Made by a program: the position numbers and the translations under genes. Below the pieces are notes generated by a model. The model ran no database searches. It saw nothing but the letters and a program-made list of their open reading frames with translations, and was not told the origin of the DNA. Of a DNA stretch of 59,180 bases, positions 37,574 through 46,078 are shown one piece after another (position 1 is the stretch's first letter; every line of letters begins with the position of its first letter). The stretch covers positions 1-59,180 of the forward strand of contig DAOPZL010000015.1 of assembly GCA_035353395.1 (NCBI GenBank). The letters run 5' to 3'. Origin of the DNA: UBA1801 sp035353395 (GTDB lineage: Bacteria > Acidobacteriota > Holophagae > Holophagales > Holophagaceae).

Positions 37574-38944
37574 ATGGATCTGGCCCTGCTGGCCTACTGC
37601 GGTCTCTATTGCGGCGCGTGCAGCTTCAAGCTCGCGCGCGACACGAACGACATGGAGCACGTCCGGCGGATGCCGGCGCGCTACGACGCCCACAAGCACA
37701 CCCTGCCCGAGGCCTGCCCGGGCTGCCGCCTGGAGAACCAGTGCGGCCCCTGCGCCATCCGCGACTGCGCCCGGGGCAAGGCCCTGGACCACTGCGGCCA
37801 GTGCCGCGATTTCCCCTGCGAGAGGCTGCTCCAGTTCAGCCGCGACGGCGTGCCCCACCACGGGGCGTCCCTCGCCAACCTGGAGGCCGTCGCGGCGCTG
37901 GGGGCCGAGGCCTGGCTGGAAGACCAGAAGGCCCGCTGGACGGCCCCGGACGGCACGCCCCTGTCCTGGTACCTGCCGGCCGATCCCGGGGCCGGGATCC
38001 GCCGGCTCCGCGGCCCCCGCGACCTGGAAGCGGCCTCCCGCCTCGCCGCCGCCGGCCACGCGAGGCTCCGCGAGGCCCTCCCGTTCCTCCCGGCGCGGGA
38101 ATCCGCCCACTTCCTGCCCAAGCTCGCGTGGATGGCCAGGGAGGGCACGATCCTCGGCCTCTGGGACGGGACCGGCCTGCGCGCCTTCCTGGGCGGGTTC
38201 ATCCTGGAGAACTTCCGGAACGCGGGCCGGGGCGCCTTCTGCCCCGACTGGTGCCACGGCGCGGCGCCCGGCATCCCGCCCTTCGAGGCCTACCGCGCCC
38301 TCTACCGGGAGCTGGCCCCCCGCTGGAAGGCCCAGGGCGCGCACATCCACGCCGCCGCCCTCTACGCGACGGAGGAGGAAGCGATGCGCGCCTTCTCCAT
38401 GACCGGCTTCGGTCGGGTGGTGCTGGACGCGGCGCGGCCCGCGGCGGACCTGCTCGCGGAACTCGCGCCGGAAGGCGGCGCCGGGTACCGCGCGAGGCGG
38501 GCCGGGGCGGCGGACGCGCCCGCGCTGGCAGGCCTCAACGCGGCCCTGGCCGCGCACATCGGGGCCTCCCCCATCCTCCTTCCGGAGGCCCGCGGGGCGG
38601 ACGAGGCCGCCTGGCGGACTTGGTTCGAGGAACCGGATGCCGCCGCCTTCCTGGCCCTGGAGGGGGACGCCGTGGCGGGCTACCTCAAGGCCCAGGCCCC
38701 CCAGATCGACGTCACCGACGCCGTCCACGCCCCCCGGACCCTGGCCATCAACGGCGCGTACGTCCGTCCGGACCACCGCGGTCAGGGCTCGGGCCGGGCG
38801 CTCCTGCTCGCCCTCGCCCGGCACGCGCGGGACACCGGCAAGGAACTCCTGTCCGTGGACTGCGAGACCGCGAACCCCGAGGCCCTCGCCTTCTGGACCA
38901 GGGGCTTCCGGCCCGTGACCTGGAGCTTCGAGCGGCGCACGTAG
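37574..38944 (+). CDS. DUF3795-type cysteine-rich domain fused to GNAT acetyltransferase domains
   Basis: The 456-residue protein opens with a DUF3795-like zinc- or metal-binding domain (about residues 1-90). It has paired cysteines in CGLYCGAC, CPGCRLENQCGPC and CGQCRDFPC. The remaining part is GNAT-like: a degenerate region (about 110-300) and a clearer C-terminal GNAT fold (about 305-456) with VRPDHRGQGSGRALLLALARHA, the acetyl-CoA binding motif. It probably acetylates an amine or peptide, with the cysteine domain aiding recognition. The start follows GAGGAGA upstream of ATG. A large AT-rich palindrome lies 22 bp beyond the stop. The substrate is unknown. Confidence 0.75.
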   Translation: MDLALLAYCGLYCGACSFKLARDTNDMEHVRRMPARYDAHKHTLPEACPGCRLENQCGPCAIRDCARGKALDHCGQCRDFPCERLLQFSRDGVPHHGASLANLEAVAALGAEAWLEDQKARWTAPDGTPLSWYLPADPGAGIRRLRGPRDLEAASRLAAAGHARLREALPFLPARESAHFLPKLAWMAREGTILGLWDGTGLRAFLGGFILENFRNAGRGAFCPDWCHGAAPGIPPFEAYRALYRELAPRWKAQGAHIHAAALYATEEEAMRAFSMTGFGRVVLDAARPAADLLAELAPEGGAGYRARRAGAADAPALAGLNAALAAHIGASPILLPEARGADEAAWRTWFEEPDAAAFLALEGDAVAGYLKAQAPQIDVTDAVHAPRTLAINGAYVRPDHRGQGSGRALLLALARHARDTGKELLSVDCETANPEALAFWTRGFRPVTWSFERRT

Positions 38945-38965
38945 CGGCCAGGAAGCGATCCGCCC

Positions 38966-39007
38966 TTGACTTGGTTCAATAAATTAAATATTATTGAACC
39001 AAGTCAA
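38966..39007. repeat. Perfect inverted repeat with 17-bp arms
   Basis: The arm TTGACTTGGTTCAATAA (38966-38982) is matched exactly by its reverse complement TTATTGAACCAAGTCAA (38991-39007), with an 8-base AT loop. It sits between the DUF3795-GNAT stop and the caspase-like gene. It could act as a terminator-like hairpin for the upstream gene, although no T run follows, or as an operator for the downstream one. Confidence 0.9.
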
Positions 39008-39119
39008 ACAATTCATGTATGTCAATAATGTTATAATTACTGTAATTATGTCACTTATAATACATAATCCAATCACGCAGCCATGCTTTGCGCGCAGCGG
39101 TTCTGCCAGGAGATATTGA
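39008..39119 (+). promoter_or_regulatory. AT-rich promoter region of the caspase-like gene
   Basis: This strongly AT-rich stretch holds two TATAAT elements (39032-39037 and 39056-39061) and a second inverted repeat, ATAATTA (39033-39039) with TAATTAT (39043-39049). AGGAG (39108-39112) is seven bases before the ATG at 39120. Which -10 is used is not clear, and no good -35 was identified. The composition is foreign to the GC-rich surroundings. Confidence 0.55.
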
Positions 39120-39950
39120 ATGTCAAATAAATACGCCTTGTGCGTCGGGATCAACCAGTTCAAGAACTATCCCGCCGCCACCCTGCGGGGCTGCGTCAAC
39201 GACGCCGAGGACATGGCCTCCCTGCTCAAGGACCTCTTCGGCTACCGGGACGGCGACATCCTCAAGCTCACGGACCGGCAGGCCACCAAGACCCGGATCA
39301 TGGCCGCCCTCCGGAAGATGGTGGACGGGGCCCAGGAGGGGCGCTACGCCTCGCTGGTCTTCAGCTTCTCCAGCCACGGCACCCAGGTGCCCGACCTGGA
39401 CGAGGACGAATCGGACAAGGCCGACGAGGCCTTCTGCCCCCACGACCTCGCCCAGGCGGGCCCCGGGTGGGACCGGGACCATCTCATCGTGGACGACGAG
39501 CTCCACGCCCTCTTCGCGCGGGTCCCGCCGGAGGTCCGCCTGGAGGTCTACCTCGACACCTGCCACAGCGGGACCGGCCTCAAGGGCGTCGACCTCCTCC
39601 TGGACCGCAAGGTCCGCTACCTGCCCCCGCCGTCCCTGGCGGCGTTCCGGGACATGGAGCGCCGGCTCGCCCGGGGCCTCGGCGGCAAGCTGTTCCGCGA
39701 CGAGGCCGCCCGTCCCGTGCTGTGGGCGGCCTGCCGCGCGGACCAGACCTCCGCGGACGCCGGGATCGACGGCGGATGGCACGGCGCCTTCACCTACTTC
39801 TTCTGCCGGGAGCTCCGGAAGGCCGCGAACGGGCTGTCCCGGGCCGGGCTGCTGAAGCAGGTCCGGCAGGACCTCGCGGCGGGCCAGTACTCCCAGGTCC
39901 CCCAGCTGGAGTGCGACGCGGCGGCCAGGAAAGGGAAGCCGCACACGTAG
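39120..39950 (+). CDS. Stand-alone caspase-like (metacaspase, C14) cysteine protease
   Basis: The 276-residue protein is a bacterial orthocaspase/metacaspase. The start YALCVGINQFKN is the first strand of the fold; the catalytic histidine is His86 in FSFSSHGTQ and the catalytic cysteine Cys148 in YLDTCHSGTG. The acidic loop DLDEDESDKADEAFCPHD after the histidine is typical of the group and binds calcium or shapes the S1 pocket. The C-terminal part (GAFTYFFCREL) completes the sheet. It has no signal peptide and no fused effector or sensor domain. It follows an AT-rich promoter and converges with a decarboxylase gene 15 bp away. Its role, in cell death, defence or regulation, is unknown. Confidence 0.9.
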   Translation: MSNKYALCVGINQFKNYPAATLRGCVNDAEDMASLLKDLFGYRDGDILKLTDRQATKTRIMAALRKMVDGAQEGRYASLVFSFSSHGTQVPDLDEDESDKADEAFCPHDLAQAGPGWDRDHLIVDDELHALFARVPPEVRLEVYLDTCHSGTGLKGVDLLLDRKVRYLPPPSLAAFRDMERRLARGLGGKLFRDEAARPVLWAACRADQTSADAGIDGGWHGAFTYFFCRELRKAANGLSRAGLLKQVRQDLAAGQYSQVPQLECDAAARKGKPHT

Positions 39951-39965
39951 GTCCGGGGCGCGGAT

Positions 39966-41366
39966 TCAGGGCCGGGCTGCCTCCAGCACGCGGAGGATGG
40001 CCTCGGCCGAGAGGTCGACGTCACGGTCGGTGGTGGACCAGTTGCTGAGGGAGATGCGCATGGCGTCCAGGCCGTGCCACCGGGTTCCGCCCAGCCAGCA
40101 GGTGCCTTCCTTCTGGACGCCGGCCACGACGGCGCGGGTGAGGCCGTCGGCGTCCCCGCGGCCGTCGTCGAACCGGACGAGGACCTGGTTCAGGACCACC
40201 TCGTTGAGGATCCGCACCGCCGGGTGGACGGCGAGGCGCTCCGCCATGCGCCGGGCCTGGGCGCAGTTGCCCTCGACCAGCCGCCGGAGGCCGTCGCGGC
40301 CCAGGGTCCTCAGCACGGCGTAGACCGGCACGGCCCTGGCGCGGCGCGACTCCTCGGGCACGAACTCGTGGGGATCGCGCTCCCGGTCGTCCGCCAGGAT
40401 GTAGGCGGCGGAAAGGGACAGGGCGGCCCGGTGCGTTTCCGGGTGGGCGCAGAAGACGAGGCCGCAGTCGTAGGGCACGTTCAGCCACTTGTGCCCGTCG
40501 GTGGCGATGGAGTCGGCCTGCTCGATGCCCTTGGCGAGGTGGGCCAGGGCCGTGCTGGTGCGCGCCCAGAGGCCGAAGGCCCCGTCCACGTGCAGCCAGG
40601 CGCCGCGAGTGCGCGCGAGGCTGGCGACCTCCTCGATGGGATCGAAGGCGCCGGTGTTCACGTTGCCCGCCTGGGCGCAGATGATGCACGGCCCGGAGGT
40701 CTCGGCCAGCATCCGCGCCAGCTCCGCCGGGCGCATCCGGCCCTGGCCGTCCGTGGGCACCCGGCGCGCCCGGTCGGCGCCGAGCCCGAGCATCCGCAGG
40801 GCCAGGAGGATGGTGTAGTGGGACTCCTCGCTGACCAGGACGTCGACGGCGGGGGCGCCGGGAAGCCCCATCGCCTCCACGTCCCAGCCGGCCTGGAGCA
40901 GGACGTGGCGCCGGGCCGCAGCCAGGGCCGTGAAGTTCGCCATCTGGCAGCCCGTCACGAAGCCGACGCTCGTGCCCTCGGAAAGGCCGAGGAGCTGGCG
41001 GAGCCAGCCCGCCGTGAGGTCCTCCACCACGGAGACGAGGGGCGACATGGCGTAGACCGCGCAGTTCTGGTCCCAGGCCGAGACCAGCCAGTCGGCGGCC
41101 GTGGCCGCGGGCAGGCTGCCTCCGACGACGAATCCGAAGTAGCGGGGCCCCTGGGTGGCCGTGGTGCCGCGCGCCGCCGCCGAGACGAGGTCCTCCAGCA
41201 CCCGCGCGGCGTCCGCCCCCTCCGCGCCCAGCGGCCCTCCCAGGGCGAGACGCAGTTCCTCGGCGGAAGCCTCCGCCACCACGGGCCGGGCGGGCGCCGC
41301 CTCCAGGTAGTCCACGGCGCGGCTCGCCGCGAGGGAAAGCAGAGCGTTCCGGTCGTCGTTCTTCAT
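39966..41366 (-). CDS. Group II pyridoxal-phosphate decarboxylase
   Basis: The 466-residue enzyme is a fold-type I PLP decarboxylase of the aromatic amino acid/glutamate group. The PLP lysine is Lys293 in TDGHKWLNVPYD, with HVDGAFG (Asp261) and SEESHYT (His183) at the cofactor site. Substrate could be an aromatic amino acid, glutamate or another amino acid. ATG 41366 is preferred because AGGGA lies five bases upstream and family similarity starts soon after; the frame could extend to 41405. It ends 15 bp from the caspase-like gene and lies 66 bp downstream of the prephenate dehydrogenase-chorismate mutase gene on the same strand, which hints at aromatic metabolism. Confidence 0.86.
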   Translation of the reverse strand: MKNDDRNALLSLAASRAVDYLEAAPARPVVAEASAEELRLALGGPLGAEGADAARVLEDLVSAAARGTTATQGPRYFGFVVGGSLPAATAADWLVSAWDQNCAVYAMSPLVSVVEDLTAGWLRQLLGLSEGTSVGFVTGCQMANFTALAAARRHVLLQAGWDVEAMGLPGAPAVDVLVSEESHYTILLALRMLGLGADRARRVPTDGQGRMRPAELARMLAETSGPCIICAQAGNVNTGAFDPIEEVASLARTRGAWLHVDGAFGLWARTSTALAHLAKGIEQADSIATDGHKWLNVPYDCGLVFCAHPETHRAALSLSAAYILADDRERDPHEFVPEESRRARAVPVYAVLRTLGRDGLRRLVEGNCAQARRMAERLAVHPAVRILNEVVLNQVLVRFDDGRGDADGLTRAVVAGVQKEGTCWLGGTRWHGLDAMRISLSNWSTTDRDVDLSAEAILRVLEAARP

Positions 41367-41432
41367 GATCGTCCCTGTGTCACGGCCCGGCGAAGGGCCG
41401 GACATGCGCCGGATCCTACCACGGGCGGGCGC

Positions 41433-42470
41433 TCACCCCACCTGGATCCGCCGGGACAGCCGCAGCAGCGTGCGGAAGATCTCCTCGACCAGGTCCTCGT
41501 CCAGCCCCAGTTCCCCCGCCCGGACCCGTCGGTCCTGGAGGAGGGCCGCCTCCCGCGCGGGATCCAGGACGGGGGCGCCCAGGTCCGCCTTCGCCCGGGC
41601 CGCGCGCCGGGCCAGCTGGGCGCGCCGGGCGAGCAGGCCCAGGAGCTCCCGGTCGACCTCGTCGATGAGGTCCCTCACTTCCCGGAGTTCCGGCGAGCGT
41701 TCCCGGAGATCCGGAAGATCCGTGGGAATGGACTCCTCGGCGCCCTTGTCCTCCGCGAGCCGCTGGTGGATGGCGCCCAGGGCCTCCACCAGCCTGGCCC
41801 TCGCCTCGGCGGCGAAGGGGTTCTCCCGCTGGATGGCGGCGAAGAGGTGCCCCGCGTCCGCGCGCACGGCCTCCAGGGTGTGCCGGAGCCCCTGGAAGGA
41901 GGCCGGCGCGGCGGGCATGTCGTCGCCGACGCCCACGTCCAGGAGCCCCTTGGCCACGAAGAAGGCCAGGACATGGGTCTGGGCCATGTTGCGGTCGTGG
42001 GTTTCCGCATCCTGCTCCAGGACCTCGCAGTCCAGGTCCTCCAGCCAGGCCTTGGCCCGGACGGCCGCCGCCGGATGCCGGGGGCTCGGGCAGAGGATCA
42101 CGCGGAGGGGCCGTTCGGCTCGCATGAGGCTCAGGGGACCGAAGAGGGGATGGGTGCCCACGTGGGGGATCCCGTCGCCGAGCAGCTCCTCCATGAGGGC
42201 ACAGGGTCCCACCTTGACGCTGCCCACGTCGAGGACGGTCTGGTCCGGACGGAGCCAGGGGAGAATGGACTTCAGGGCCTCCTCCATCCCCGGCACCGGC
42301 ATGGCCAGGACGATCCACGAGGCCGCCTCCACGGCCTCCTCCAGGCCCGCCCGGTGCTCCGCCGGGACGTCCGCGCGGGGATCGAAGGCCAGGAACGGCC
42401 GCCCCTTCTCGCGGAGCAGGGTGCCCAGGGCGCGACCGAAACGGCCGTAGCCAAGGATGGCGACTGTCAT
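41433..42470 (-). CDS. tyrA: Bifunctional prephenate dehydrogenase-chorismate mutase (TyrA-like, PDH first)
   Basis: The 345-residue protein has an N-terminal NAD-binding dehydrogenase (about 1-250) with GYGRFGRALG at residues 7-16 and GTHPLFGP, where His107 is probably catalytic. A C-terminal AroQ-type chorismate mutase follows (about 260-342: LREVRDLIDEVDRELLGLLARR). It converts chorismate to 4-hydroxyphenylpyruvate for tyrosine. The domain order is the reverse of Escherichia coli TyrA, where the mutase is first. ATG 42470 is used because the Rossmann fold starts at residue 2; the frame extends upstream to 43097 only as a shadow of the rhodanese gene. Confidence 0.88.
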   Translation of the reverse strand: MTVAILGYGRFGRALGTLLREKGRPFLAFDPRADVPAEHRAGLEEAVEAASWIVLAMPVPGMEEALKSILPWLRPDQTVLDVGSVKVGPCALMEELLGDGIPHVGTHPLFGPLSLMRAERPLRVILCPSPRHPAAAVRAKAWLEDLDCEVLEQDAETHDRNMAQTHVLAFFVAKGLLDVGVGDDMPAAPASFQGLRHTLEAVRADAGHLFAAIQRENPFAAEARARLVEALGAIHQRLAEDKGAEESIPTDLPDLRERSPELREVRDLIDEVDRELLGLLARRAQLARRAARAKADLGAPVLDPAREAALLQDRRVRAGELGLDEDLVEEIFRTLLRLSRRIQVG

Positions 42471-42659
42471 GGAACACCCCCCGAACCCACGAATCCTGGC
42501 CCACCGGAAGGGAAGAATCCGAGCCTCAAGTCTGGAAAGCCCGCCGCGGGTTGTCAATCCTCGCGCGGGCCGGCGGGCCATCGGCGGAGAAGTCCCACTG
42601 AATGCTTTTCCCGGGCCCCGGAATTGGTAAGATGCACCCAACCCCGACAGAGGCCCCCC

Positions 42660-43190
42660 ATGACGACGACCGCGATTTCCCTGGCATGCATCGCCCTCCA
42701 GGCGGCGGGAGCGCCGGCGGGCTGGCCTTCCTGGCTCCCGCCCCCGACGCCCGGGAACCTCGTGATCTGGGCGTGCGTCCTCGTGCTCCTGGCCCTGGTC
42801 TTCCTGAAGCTGCGCGGCCTGCCGTCCCATCTTCGCGCCCGCGACAAGAGCACCCTGGACCCGGTCCAGATGGAGGCGCTCATGATCGGGACGCCGCCCC
42901 AGATCGTCGACCTCCGACCGCGGGAGGAGTACATGGGCGAGGACGGCCACATCCGCGGCGCCCTCAACATCCCCTTCGGCGAGTTCAAGGAGCGCATCGG
43001 CGAGCTGGACACCAGCCACCCGAGGCCCATCGTCCTGGTGGACGAGACCGACAAGCTTTCCCACCAGGTGATACCGCTCCTCGAGGCGCGGGGGCACCGC
43101 TGGCTCTACGTGCTCAAGGGCGGCTACCGGGCCTGGAAGAAGGCCAAGTTCCCCACCTACTCGACCCCGGGCGCCCAGAAGCCGAAGTGA
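42660..43190 (+). CDS. Membrane-anchored rhodanese-like protein without catalytic cysteine
   Basis: The 176-residue protein has a hydrophobic N-terminus, a membrane helix at about residues 31-49, and a rhodanese domain with QIVDLRPREEYMGEDGHIRGALNIP. The active-site loop, normally CxxGxR or similar, reads VLVDETDKLS, with Asp128 in the cysteine position. It therefore cannot act as a sulfurtransferase and may bind or regulate a partner. It is divergent from tyrA and ends nine bases from clpA on the other strand. The ATG at 42660 gives the expected signal-anchor start. Confidence 0.78.
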   Translation: MTTTAISLACIALQAAGAPAGWPSWLPPPTPGNLVIWACVLVLLALVFLKLRGLPSHLRARDKSTLDPVQMEALMIGTPPQIVDLRPREEYMGEDGHIRGALNIPFGEFKERIGELDTSHPRPIVLVDETDKLSHQVIPLLEARGHRWLYVLKGGYRAWKKAKFPTYSTPGAQKPK

Positions 43191-43199
43191 TCCCGTCCC

Positions 43200-45446
43200 T
43201 CAGTCCAGGGCAAGCCCGTCCCCGGCCCGCCGGACGGCGGCCCTCCCGCCGTTCCGCAGCCTCCCGAACAGGATGGCGTCCGCCAGGGGCTTCTTCAGCC
43301 GGTCCTCGATGAGCCGCGCCATGGGGCGCGCCCCGAAGGCCGGGTCGTAGCCCTTCTCCGCCAGCCATTCCCGGGCTTCGTCCGCCACCTCCAGCACGAC
43401 GTCCTTCTCCCGCAGCAGCGCCTCCAGCTCCTTCAGGTTCTTGTCCACGACCCGGAGGATCTCCGCCCGGCCCAGGGGCGCGAACTGGATGATCCCGTCC
43501 AGGCGGTTGCGGAACTCCGGCGAGAAGGCCTTCTCGACGGCGCCCCGGGAGGAGGCCCCGGAGCCCGCGTCCGCGAACCCCACCTTCCGGGCGCTCACGT
43601 CCCGGGCGCCGGCGTTGGTGGTCATGATGAGGGTCACGTGGCGGAAATCGGCCTTCCGGCCGTGGTTGTCGGTGAGGGTCGCGTGGTCCATCACCTGCAG
43701 CAGGATGGCGAACAGGTCGGGATGGGCCTTCTCGATCTCGTCCAGGAGCAGGACGGCGTGGGGGCTCTTCCGCACGGCGTCCACCAGGAGGCCGCCCTCC
43801 TCGAAGCCCACGTAGCCCGGCGGGGAGCCGATGAGGCGGCTCACGGCGTGCTTCTCCATGTATTCCGACATGTCGAAGCGCAGGAAGGGGACGCCCGTGA
43901 TCCGGGCCAGCTGCCGGGCCAGCTCCGTCTTGCCGACCCCCGTGGGGCCCGCGAAGAGGAAGCAGCCCACGGGCCGGTCGAAGCCCCGCAGCCCTGACCG
44001 CGACAGCTTGATGGCGGTGCAGACCTGGTCGATGGCCGGGTCCTGGCCGAAGAGGACCTCCCGGAGATCGGCCTCCAGGGAGGCGAGCCGGGTCCGGTCG
44101 TCCGAGCTGACCGTGCGGACGGGCACCCGCGCCATGTGCGCCACCACGCCCTCGATCTCCGCGACGCCGACGACCTTCCGGCGCTTCCGCGCGGGCAGCA
44201 GCTTCTGGGCCGCCCCGGCCTCGTCCAGCACGTCGATGGCCTTGTCGGGCAGCAGCAGGTCCCTCAGGTGGCGCGCGGAGAGCCGGACCGCGGCCTCGAT
44301 GGCCTCCGGCGCGAACCGGACCTGGTGGTGGGCCTCGTAGCGCTTCTGGAGCCCCTTGAGGATGGCGATGCAGTCCGCCTCGGTGGGCTCGCCCACCTCG
44401 ATCTTCTGGAAGCGCCGGGCCAGGGGCCGGTCCCGGTCGAAGGAGGCCTTCACGTCCTGGTAGGTGGTGGCCCCGATGCAGCGCAGCTCCCCGCTGGCCA
44501 GCACGGGCTTCAGGAGGTTCGAGGCGTCCATGGACCCGCCGCTGACGCTCCCCGCGCCCACCAGGGTGTGGATCTCGTCGATGAAGAGGAGCGCCCCCGG
44601 CTTCGCGGCGAGGGACTCCAGCACCGCCTTCACGCGCTGCTCGAAATCCCCCCGGTAGCGCGTGCCCGCCAGCAGGGCGCCCATGTCCAGCGAGAAGAAA
44701 GGCAGGTCCTTGAGGACCTCGGGCACCTTCCCCTCCTGGATGCGCAGGGCCAGCCCTTCCGCGATGGCGGTCTTCCCGACTCCGGTCTCCCCCACCAGGA
44801 GCGGGTTGTTCTTCCGCCGGCGGCAGAGGACGTGGATCATCCGCTCCAGCTCCTGCTCCCGCCCGATGAGCGGATCGATGCGGCCCTCCGCCGCCTTCTG
44901 GATGAGGTCGACGGCGTAGGCCTTGAGGGGGTCCTGCGCGGGGGCCTCTTCCTCCTCCGGGCTCGCCGCCGGGGCGGCCTCGGGAGCCGCCGTCCCTGGG
45001 CGCCCCGCGCCGTGGGCGAGGTACTTGAGCAGGGGCAGCCGGGAGACACCCTGCTTCTGCAGGAAATACGCGGCGTGGCTCTCCTTCTCCAGCAGCAGGG
45101 CCGCCAGCACCGCCCCGCTGTCCACCTCGGCCGCCTCGGAGGAGACGGCGTGCATGATGGCCCGCTCCATGACGCGGGTGAAGCCCAGGGTGGGCGACGG
45201 ATCGGCCTCTTCCCCCGCCGGCAGGACTTCCAGGCTGCCGCCCAGGAAGGACTCCAGCTCCTGGGCCAGGGCCTTGGCGTCCCCGCCGCACGCCTCGACG
45301 GCCCCCTGCACGAGGGGATCGTCCTGGAGCGCCAGGAGCAGGTGCTCCAGGGTGAGGTATTCATGGCGCGCCCCCTTGGCGAGGGAGAAGGTCTTCCGGA
45401 GGACCTGCTGGAGCGCGCCGGAGATCCCGGGCCTGGGGCGGGCCAT
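43200..45446 (-). CDS. clpA: ATP-dependent Clp protease ATP-binding subunit ClpA
   Basis: The 748-residue protein has an N-terminal Clp repeat domain (about 1-140), an alanine- and glutamate-rich linker, and two AAA+ modules with GETGVGKT and GPTGVGKT, plus ALLFIDEIHTLVGAG and VLLLDEIEKAHPD. It unfolds substrates, including N-degron proteins brought by ClpS, for degradation by ClpP. It follows clpS by one base. I did not see a clear IGF/IGL-type ClpP-docking loop, so the partnership should be checked. Confidence 0.94.
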   Translation of the reverse strand: MARPRPGISGALQQVLRKTFSLAKGARHEYLTLEHLLLALQDDPLVQGAVEACGGDAKALAQELESFLGGSLEVLPAGEEADPSPTLGFTRVMERAIMHAVSSEAAEVDSGAVLAALLLEKESHAAYFLQKQGVSRLPLLKYLAHGAGRPGTAAPEAAPAASPEEEEAPAQDPLKAYAVDLIQKAAEGRIDPLIGREQELERMIHVLCRRRKNNPLLVGETGVGKTAIAEGLALRIQEGKVPEVLKDLPFFSLDMGALLAGTRYRGDFEQRVKAVLESLAAKPGALLFIDEIHTLVGAGSVSGGSMDASNLLKPVLASGELRCIGATTYQDVKASFDRDRPLARRFQKIEVGEPTEADCIAILKGLQKRYEAHHQVRFAPEAIEAAVRLSARHLRDLLLPDKAIDVLDEAGAAQKLLPARKRRKVVGVAEIEGVVAHMARVPVRTVSSDDRTRLASLEADLREVLFGQDPAIDQVCTAIKLSRSGLRGFDRPVGCFLFAGPTGVGKTELARQLARITGVPFLRFDMSEYMEKHAVSRLIGSPPGYVGFEEGGLLVDAVRKSPHAVLLLDEIEKAHPDLFAILLQVMDHATLTDNHGRKADFRHVTLIMTTNAGARDVSARKVGFADAGSGASSRGAVEKAFSPEFRNRLDGIIQFAPLGRAEILRVVDKNLKELEALLREKDVVLEVADEAREWLAEKGYDPAFGARPMARLIEDRLKKPLADAILFGRLRNGGRAAVRRAGDGLALD

Positions 45447-45447
45447 G

Positions 45448-45771
45448 TCAGCCCTCCGGTTCCAGGGTGCAGAGGAGGGGGAACTCCTGCTGCTCCGCCG
45501 CCGCCTTCACCTGGGCGACCTTGGTGTCCGCGATGTCGTAGGGGTAGATTCCCGCGATGCCCTTCCCGCGCTTGTGGACGTCCAGCATGATGCGCACCGC
45601 CTCCGCCTCCGGCTTGCGGAAGACGGTCTCCAGGATCCACACCACGAACTCCTGGGTCGTGTAGTCGTCGTTGTGGAGGATCACCTTCCACAGGGAGGGG
45701 GTCTGCAGCCTGGGCCGCGCGCGCGTCTTGGTGGCGGCGCCGGAGCGGGGGTCCTGGAGCGGTCGCGTCAT
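45448..45771 (-). CDS. clpS: ATP-dependent Clp protease adaptor ClpS
   Basis: The 107-residue adaptor binds N-degrons and hands them to ClpA. It has a flexible basic N-terminus and the conserved core WKVILHNDDYTTQEFVVWIL (about 28-47), then VHKRGKGIAGIYPYDIAD. The Asn-Asp-Asp stretch contributes to the N-degron pocket. It is followed directly by clpA, the standard order. The start lies just upstream of the ilvB leader region, on the opposite strand. Confidence 0.95.
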   Translation of the reverse strand: MTRPLQDPRSGAATKTRARPRLQTPSLWKVILHNDDYTTQEFVVWILETVFRKPEAEAVRIMLDVHKRGKGIAGIYPYDIADTKVAQVKAAAEQQEFPLLCTLEPEG

Positions 45772-45875
45772 GGATCGATTCTACGACCTTCCCCGGCAGG
45801 CCGCCGGGGGATAACCTCCCATGATGACCGGATAAAAAATGGCGGCCGGGATTGGAAGCGGACGCGGGAGCCGGT

Positions 45876-46016
45876 ATGCTTCCGGACATGCGCGAAGGCA
45901 CCTTCAAGCCCGTTTCCCCGGCTGCGGCCTGGGAAAGCTGCGGCAAGAGCCTCCCGCAGGCCGCCGTCGTGGTCGTCGTAACCCTGCTCCTCCAGGAGCG
46001 CGCGGAACCGGCCTAG
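45876..46016 (+). CDS. ilvB leader peptide (attenuation)
   Basis: A 46-codon frame starts at ATG 45876 with GGGAG five bases upstream; an in-frame ATG at 45888 would give 42 codons. Its centre reads AAVVVVVTLLLQ, five valines, one threonine and three leucines in a row (codons at about 45960-45993). This is the hallmark of branched-chain amino acid leader peptides, where ribosome stalling at Val and Leu codons controls a downstream terminator. A strong terminator follows at 46032-46078, and the next gene encodes acetolactate synthase. The remaining residues have no recognisable domain. Confidence 0.85.
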   Translation: MLPDMREGTFKPVSPAAAWESCGKSLPQAAVVVVVTLLLQERAEPA

Positions 46017-46031
46017 ACGCCCACCTCACCC

Positions 46032-46078
46032 GGCCAGGAACCCCGCGATCCCCTCAAGGACGCGGGGTTCCGGCCTTT
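46032..46078 (+). terminator. Attenuator terminator upstream of ilvB
   Basis: An 11-bp stem GGAACCCCGCG (46037-46047) and CGCGGGGTTCC (46061-46071), extended by GGCC (46032-46035) with GGCC (46072-46075) across a bulged A, is followed by TTTGTG. It lies between the Val/Leu leader peptide and ilvB. GCTCCT/AGGAGC pairing near 45986-45999 could form the pause or alternative hairpin; the antiterminator was not resolved by eye. Confidence 0.82.
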
